Shown here one piece after another: positions 59,986 through 64,000 of a stretch of DNA of 64,000 nt (the first letter of the stretch is position 1; each line of letters begins with the position of its first letter). The notes under the pieces were generated by a model, which had not been told where the DNA came from, ran no database searches, and saw only the letters and a list, made by a program, of their open reading frames with translations. The position numbers and the translations under genes are program-made. Source of the DNA: an uncultured Prevotella sp. (GTDB lineage Bacteria; Bacteroidota; Bacteroidia; Bacteroidales; Bacteroidaceae); contig UQJC01000003.1 in NCBI GenBank assembly GCA_900541335.1, forward strand, positions 56,129 to 120,128, in the 5' to 3' direction.

Positions 59986-60861
59986 ATGAGTTTGAAAATA
60001 GTAGTGCTTGCCAAGCAAGTACCCGACACTCGCAATGTGGGCAAAGATGCCATGACACCCGAGGGTACGGTCAACCGTGCCGCCCTGCCTGCCATCTTCA
60101 ACCCCGAAGATTTGAACGCCCTTGAGCAGGCGCTCCGCCTTAAAGATGAACATCCTGGTTCCACTGTCCACATCCTTACGATGGGACCCCCGCGTGCCAC
60201 TGAAGTGATTCGCGAAGGTTTGTATCGTGGTGCAGACGGTGGTTTTTTGTTGACCGATCGTGCCTTTGCCGGTGCCGATACGCTCGCCACAAGCTATGCT
60301 TTGGCACAGGCCATTCGTAAGATTGGCATGCCCGACATCGTGATTGGTGGTCGTCAGGCCATTGACGGTGATACCGCCCAGGTCGGTCCGCAGGTAGCTC
60401 AGAAGCTCGACCTCAATCAAGTTACGTATGTAACGGCTATCGAAAGCGTGAAGGAAGGCAAGATTCGCGTTGTCCGTCACATTGATGGCGGTATGGAACG
60501 TGTAGAAGCTCCGCTCCCCATTCTCCTTACTGTTAATGGCAATGCTGCGCCTTGTCGTCCGCGTAATGCTAAACTCGTGATGAAGTATAAGCGTGCGTTG
60601 GCTCCCCTCGAACGTCCGGCTGACGGCAACTTGCCTTATGCAGAAGAATACGAGAAGAAGCCCTACCTCAACGTGACGCAATGGAGCGTGGCTGATGTCG
60701 ACGGTGACTTGGAACAGTGCGGACTTTCTGGTTCGCCGACCAAGGTGAAAGCCGTTCAGAACATCGTGTTTAAGGCGAAGGAGAGCAAGCGACTCACCGC
60801 AGCCGACAGCGATGTGGAGAGTTTGGTAAAAGAATTGTTGGACAGCCATACCATTGGATAA
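59986..60861 (+). CDS. etfB: Electron transfer flavoprotein, beta subunit
   Basis: A 291-residue FixA/EtfB protein. It begins LKIVVLAKQVPDTRNVGKDAM; the central IGGRQAIDGDTAQVGPQVA and LPILLTVNGNAAPCRPRN segments are family signatures. It binds AMP and half of the FAD site and passes electrons from acyl-CoA dehydrogenase to the quinone pool. Gap to etfA is 16 bp. Confidence 0.95.
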   Translation: MSLKIVVLAKQVPDTRNVGKDAMTPEGTVNRAALPAIFNPEDLNALEQALRLKDEHPGSTVHILTMGPPRATEVIREGLYRGADGGFLLTDRAFAGADTLATSYALAQAIRKIGMPDIVIGGRQAIDGDTAQVGPQVAQKLDLNQVTYVTAIESVKEGKIRVVRHIDGGMERVEAPLPILLTVNGNAAPCRPRNAKLVMKYKRALAPLERPADGNLPYAEEYEKKPYLNVTQWSVADVDGDLEQCGLSGSPTKVKAVQNIVFKAKESKRLTAADSDVESLVKELLDSHTIG

Positions 60862-60877
60862 ACAAGCAGAGTGTACT

Positions 60878-61900
60878 ATGAATAATGTATTCGTTTATTG
60901 CGAAATCGATCAATATACGGTAGAGGAAGTCTCCTTTGAACTTCTGACCAAAGGACGTAAACTCGCCGACGAACTCGGTGTGCAACTCGAAGCCGTTGCC
61001 GCAGGTTACGGCATTACGGGAAAAGTAGAGAAGGATATCCTTTCTTACGGAGTAGACAAGCTCCATGTGTTCGATGCCGAAGGACTTTATCCTTATACCT
61101 CCAAGCCTCATACGAGCATTCTCGTGAACCTCTTCAAGCAGGAAAAGCCTCAGATTTGTCTCATGGGCGCAACGGTGATTGGTCGTGACCTCGGTCCGCG
61201 CGTATCGTCCTCCCTTACCAGTGGTTTGACTGCAGACTGCACCGCTCTTGAAATAGGTGACTATGACGATAAGAAGAGCGGTAAACATTACGAAGGTTTG
61301 CTCTATCAGATTCGTCCGGCCTTTGGCGGTAACATTGTGGCAACGATTGTCAACCCCGATCACCGTCCGCAGATGGCAACCGTTCGTTCGGGTGTGATGA
61401 AGGCTGAAAAGGTTGCTGAGTATTACAATGGCGAAATTGTTTATGAAGATGTAGCCAAGTTTGTTCCCGAAACCGACTATGTGGTGCGCGTTATTGAGCG
61501 TCACGTTGAAAAAGCAGACAACAACCTCAAGGGGGCTCCCATTGTTGTAGCCGGTGGTTATGGTGTGGGTTCGAAGGAAGGTTTTGACCTCCTCCGTAAA
61601 TTGGCTCACGAACTTCATGGTGAAGTCGGTGCAAGCCGTGCCGCTGTCGATGCCGGTTATTGTTCACACGACCTTCAGATTGGCCAGACGGGTGTTACCG
61701 TGCGTCCGAAGGTTTACATCGCCTGCGGTATCAGTGGTGCCATTCAGCACGTAGCGGGTATGAAGGAAAGTGGCATTGTGATTTCTATCAATACCGACCC
61801 CGAAGCCCCGATTAACCAGATTGCCGACTACATCATTACGGGTAGTGTGGAAGAGGTCGTGCCCAAGATGATCAAATATTACAAGGAAAACAGCAAGTAA
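60878..61900 (+). CDS. etfA: Electron transfer flavoprotein, alpha subunit
   Basis: A 340-residue protein from ATG 60878 (an upstream TTG would overlap etfB). The N-terminal Rossmann-like domain begins MNNVFVYCEIDQ. The C-terminal FAD domain shows APIVVAGGYGVGSKEGFDLL (near 226), EVGASRAAVDAGYC, IGQTGVTVRPKVYIACGISGAIQHVAGM and INTDPEAPI, the full FAD signature. It forms the heterodimer with EtfB. Confidence 0.95.
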   Translation: MNNVFVYCEIDQYTVEEVSFELLTKGRKLADELGVQLEAVAAGYGITGKVEKDILSYGVDKLHVFDAEGLYPYTSKPHTSILVNLFKQEKPQICLMGATVIGRDLGPRVSSSLTSGLTADCTALEIGDYDDKKSGKHYEGLLYQIRPAFGGNIVATIVNPDHRPQMATVRSGVMKAEKVAEYYNGEIVYEDVAKFVPETDYVVRVIERHVEKADNNLKGAPIVVAGGYGVGSKEGFDLLRKLAHELHGEVGASRAAVDAGYCSHDLQIGQTGVTVRPKVYIACGISGAIQHVAGMKESGIVISINTDPEAPINQIADYIITGSVEEVVPKMIKYYKENSK

Positions 61901-61915
61901 CGGAGGAATACCATT

Positions 61916-63625
61916 ATGGCTAACAATTATACGGACCACGCCGAACTGCGCTTTGAGCTGAACCATCCGCTGATGAAGCGTATCGTGGAACTGAAGGAAA
62001 GAAATTTCCGTGACAAGGATGCTTACGATTATGCGCCGCTCGACTTTGACGACGCGATGGATAACTATGACCGTGTGCTTGACATCACGGGTGAGTTGGC
62101 AGGCACGACCATTGCCGACAATGCAGAAGGTGTAGACCTTGAAGGTCCTCACCACGAAGGCGACCGCGTGCGCTATGCTTCGGGCACGGCGGCCAACCTT
62201 GATGCCATGGTTAAGGCGGGACTTAACGGTATGACCATGCCGCGTAAGTATGGCGGTCTTAACTTCCCCATTATGCCTTATACCATGTGTGCCGAACTTG
62301 TAGCTGCCAGTGACGCAGGCTTTGGTAACATTTGGAGTTTGCAGGACTGCATCGAGACGCTCTATGAGTTTGGTAACGAAGATCAGCACAGCCGTTTCAT
62401 TCCGCGTATTTGTGCCGGTGAAACCATGTCGATGGACTTGACCGAACCCGATGCAGGTTCTGACCTTCAGAGTGTCATGCTCAAGGCTACTTACAGCGAA
62501 GAAGAAGGTTGCTGGTTGCTCAACGGTGTGAAGCGATTCATTACCAATGGTGATGCAGATCTTCATCTCGTACTGGCTCGTTCGGAAGAAGGAACGACTG
62601 ACGGTCGTGGACTCTCCATGTTTATCTACGACAAGCGAAGTGGAGGAGTCAATGTGCGTCGCATCGAAAACAAACTCGGTATTCACGGTTCACCTACTTG
62701 TGAACTCGTTTACAAGAATGCCAAGGCAGAGCTCTGTGGTGACCGCAAGATGGGTCTGATTAAGTATGTGATGGCTTTGATGAACGGTGCCCGTCTGGGT
62801 ATTGCTGCTCAGAGTGTAGGTATTTCGCAAGCCGCTTACAATGAGGGCTTGGCCTATGCCCGCGACCGTGAGCAGTTTGGTAAACCCATCATTGAGTTTC
62901 CCGCCGTGTATGATATGCTTGCCTTGATGAAGGCAAAGCTCGATGCCGGTCGTGCCCTGCTTTATCAGTGCGCTCGTTATGTCGATGTATATAAGGCATT
63001 GGATGACATTGCCCGTGAACGCAAGCTCGAGGCTGATGAGCGTGCCGAACAGAAGAAGTACAGCAAGTTGGCTGACTCCTTGACGCCGCTAGCCAAGGGT
63101 ATGAATTCAGAATACTGTAACCAAAACACCTACGATGCGTTGCAGATTCACGGTGGTTCGGGCTTCATGATGGATTACCCCATCCAGCGTTATTACCGCG
63201 ATGCCCGCATTACTTCTATCTATGAAGGTACAACCCAGTTACAGGTGGTAGCTGCTATCCGTTACGTGACCAATGGTTCTTATCTAGCACAGATGCGTGA
63301 GTTCGAAGCAGCCGAAGTGAGCGAAGCCATGAAGCCTCTCCAGGCTCGTGCAAAGGTGCTTGCCGACCGTTTCGAGGAAGCTGTTAACCGTGTGAAGGAA
63401 GCTGCCAACGCAGAGTACCATGATCTTTGTGCCCGTCATTTAGTTGAAATGGCAGCCGATGTCATCATGCTTCACCTCCTTCTTGCCAATGCTACGCGTA
63501 GTGCTGAACTCTTCGACAAGAGTGCGCGCGTTTATGCTCGCTTCGTAGAAGCCGAAGTAGCAAAGCATCATGCCTTTGTGATGGGATTAACACTCGATGA
63601 TTTGGCTGATTACCGTCACGCTTAA
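61916..63625 (+). CDS. Acyl-CoA dehydrogenase
   Basis: A 569-residue FAD enzyme. Residues about 80-420 are the acyl-CoA dehydrogenase fold: SMDLTEPDAGSDLQSV, GVKRFITNGDADL (flavin site), NGARLGIAAQSVGISQAAYNEG, and RYYRDARITSIYEGTTQLQV with the catalytic Glu in the YEG segment. It is longer than the usual 380-residue enzymes, with an N-terminal helical extension and a C-terminal domain of about 140 residues, like the long ETF-linked members. Exact substrate unknown. A strong terminator follows. Confidence 0.93.
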   Translation: MANNYTDHAELRFELNHPLMKRIVELKERNFRDKDAYDYAPLDFDDAMDNYDRVLDITGELAGTTIADNAEGVDLEGPHHEGDRVRYASGTAANLDAMVKAGLNGMTMPRKYGGLNFPIMPYTMCAELVAASDAGFGNIWSLQDCIETLYEFGNEDQHSRFIPRICAGETMSMDLTEPDAGSDLQSVMLKATYSEEEGCWLLNGVKRFITNGDADLHLVLARSEEGTTDGRGLSMFIYDKRSGGVNVRRIENKLGIHGSPTCELVYKNAKAELCGDRKMGLIKYVMALMNGARLGIAAQSVGISQAAYNEGLAYARDREQFGKPIIEFPAVYDMLALMKAKLDAGRALLYQCARYVDVYKALDDIARERKLEADERAEQKKYSKLADSLTPLAKGMNSEYCNQNTYDALQIHGGSGFMMDYPIQRYYRDARITSIYEGTTQLQVVAAIRYVTNGSYLAQMREFEAAEVSEAMKPLQARAKVLADRFEEAVNRVKEAANAEYHDLCARHLVEMAADVIMLHLLLANATRSAELFDKSARVYARFVEAEVAKHHAFVMGLTLDDLADYRHA

Positions 63626-63683
63626 GTGTCGTACGCCGCACGGCGAGTCAGACGACATTATTTGAAACTGACAATATAAGATG

Positions 63684-63731
63684 AGGCTGACGCTGCGTCG
63701 ATCTGATTCGGGCAGTGTCAGCCTTTTTTTG
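63684..63731 (+). terminator. Terminator after acyl-CoA dehydrogenase
   Basis: A 13-bp stem (AGGCTGACGCTGC / GCAGTGTCAGCCT) followed by seven T. The remaining sequence to 63909 holds no gene. Confidence 0.9.
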
Positions 63732-63909
63732 TCTGTTGTGGATTTCCGCTTCGTTGCTGGTTTCATAATGAGCAACCCCATAATGGAAGATGTTTGTTTG
63801 TGAGGGTAAATCCAAGACAAGCACATTTACTTTCCGCCTTTGCTTGCGTAAATATCATTTCCTATTAAAGAAAAACGGCGTAAAGTTTTGGCACGTAAAA
63901 GAAAAGCCC

Positions 63910-63917
63910 TACTTTTG
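63910..63917 (+). promoter_or_regulatory. -7 box for tRNA-Pro
   Basis: TACTTTTG on the plus strand, ending nine bases before the mature tRNA start. Confidence 0.75.
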
Positions 63918-63926
63918 CACCGCAAT

Positions 63927-63999
63927 CGGAAAGTAGCGCAGTTGGTAGCGCACTACGTTCGGGACGTAGGGGTCGGGCGTTCGAGTCGCCTCATTCCGA
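63927..63999 (+). tRNA. tRNA-Pro (anticodon CGG)
   Basis: A 73-nt cloverleaf at the right edge. Acceptor stem is CGGAAAG / CATTCCG with one A-A mismatch. D-arm is AGCGCAGTTGGTAGCGC. Anticodon stem is CTACG / CGTAG around loop TTCGGGA (anticodon CGG). T-arm is GGGCGTTCGAGTCGCCT. Discriminator A is followed by C at the window end; whether CCA is encoded cannot be seen. Confidence 0.9.
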
Positions 64000-64000
64000 C

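Noticed and set aside
63587..63826. 79-codon minus-strand frame near the right end
   Set aside because: It overlaps the 3' end of the acyl-CoA dehydrogenase gene and its terminator and has no motif.

Overview
The window is a piece of a Bacteroidales chromosome, most likely Prevotellaceae or a close relative. The evidence is the Mfa/FimA-type fimbrial locus, lipoprotein-rich surface genes, an N-succinylornithine-type carbamoyltransferase, the sppA-lpxK-purine nucleoside phosphorylase order, short MK-x-x-Y-x-x-P peptides, and repeated TAnnTTTG (-7) promoter boxes just upstream of genes. Family-level placement is inference; no rRNA is present.

Layout. 1-10.8 kb (minus strand) is a surface locus: DUF3575 protein, DUF3868/OmpA-like protein, fimbrillin, Mfa2-type anchor, an accessory lipoprotein, an IS200-like (RAYT-type) transposase flanked on its upstream side by REP-like repeats, and a large beta-helix surface protein that runs off the left edge. 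10.7-13.1 kb holds a 43-bp tandem array, a YihY membrane protein and a palindromic repeat element. 13-16.6 kb carries a GH20 hexosaminidase and a DUF1573 protein. 16.8-21.4 kb (plus) is xth, sppA, lpxK and a purine nucleoside phosphorylase. 21.5-25.9 kb (minus) is an aromatic amino acid operon (prephenate dehydratase, aminotransferase, DAHP synthase/chorismate mutase, prephenate dehydrogenase) preceded by a Phe/Tyr-rich leader peptide and a terminator/antiterminator: a classical attenuator, and the best-supported new observation here. 25.9-29.4 kb has an RmlD-like reductase, a TIGR04076-like protein, tRNA-Thr(CGT), a HIRAN protein and a WYL regulator.

29.6-41.3 kb (mostly plus) has a divergent biotin-dependent-type carboxyltransferase, a second 43-bp array, an FKBP, a giant GH89 enzyme bracketed by two tiny related peptides, mnmE, and the minus-strand carbamoyltransferase. 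41.5-50.9 kb (plus) has a TlpA-like lipoprotein, a secreted nuclease, mnmA, a subtilase, xseA-xseB, trmB, an Mrp ATPase and a DUF2027/Smr protein. 50.9-59.9 kb has a DUF3298 lipoprotein, DUF554 protein, NADPH-dependent oxidoreductase, fabI, an EamA transporter, a flavinylated NosR-like protein with a membrane-anchored nitroreductase, aroB, a thioesterase and a small unknown. 59.8-63.7 kb is etfB-etfA-acyl-CoA dehydrogenase, and the window ends in tRNA-Pro(CGG).

The intergenic DNA is unusually ordered: tandem arrays of 43, 43 and 41 bp, several tracts with 8-bp periodicity in gene leaders, one 10-bp periodic TCGA tract, and two different palindromic repeat families. All promoter calls rest on TAnnTTTG plus position. 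That motif is expected about 31 times by chance over both strands of 64 kb, so single instances are weak, but the positional pattern is strong.
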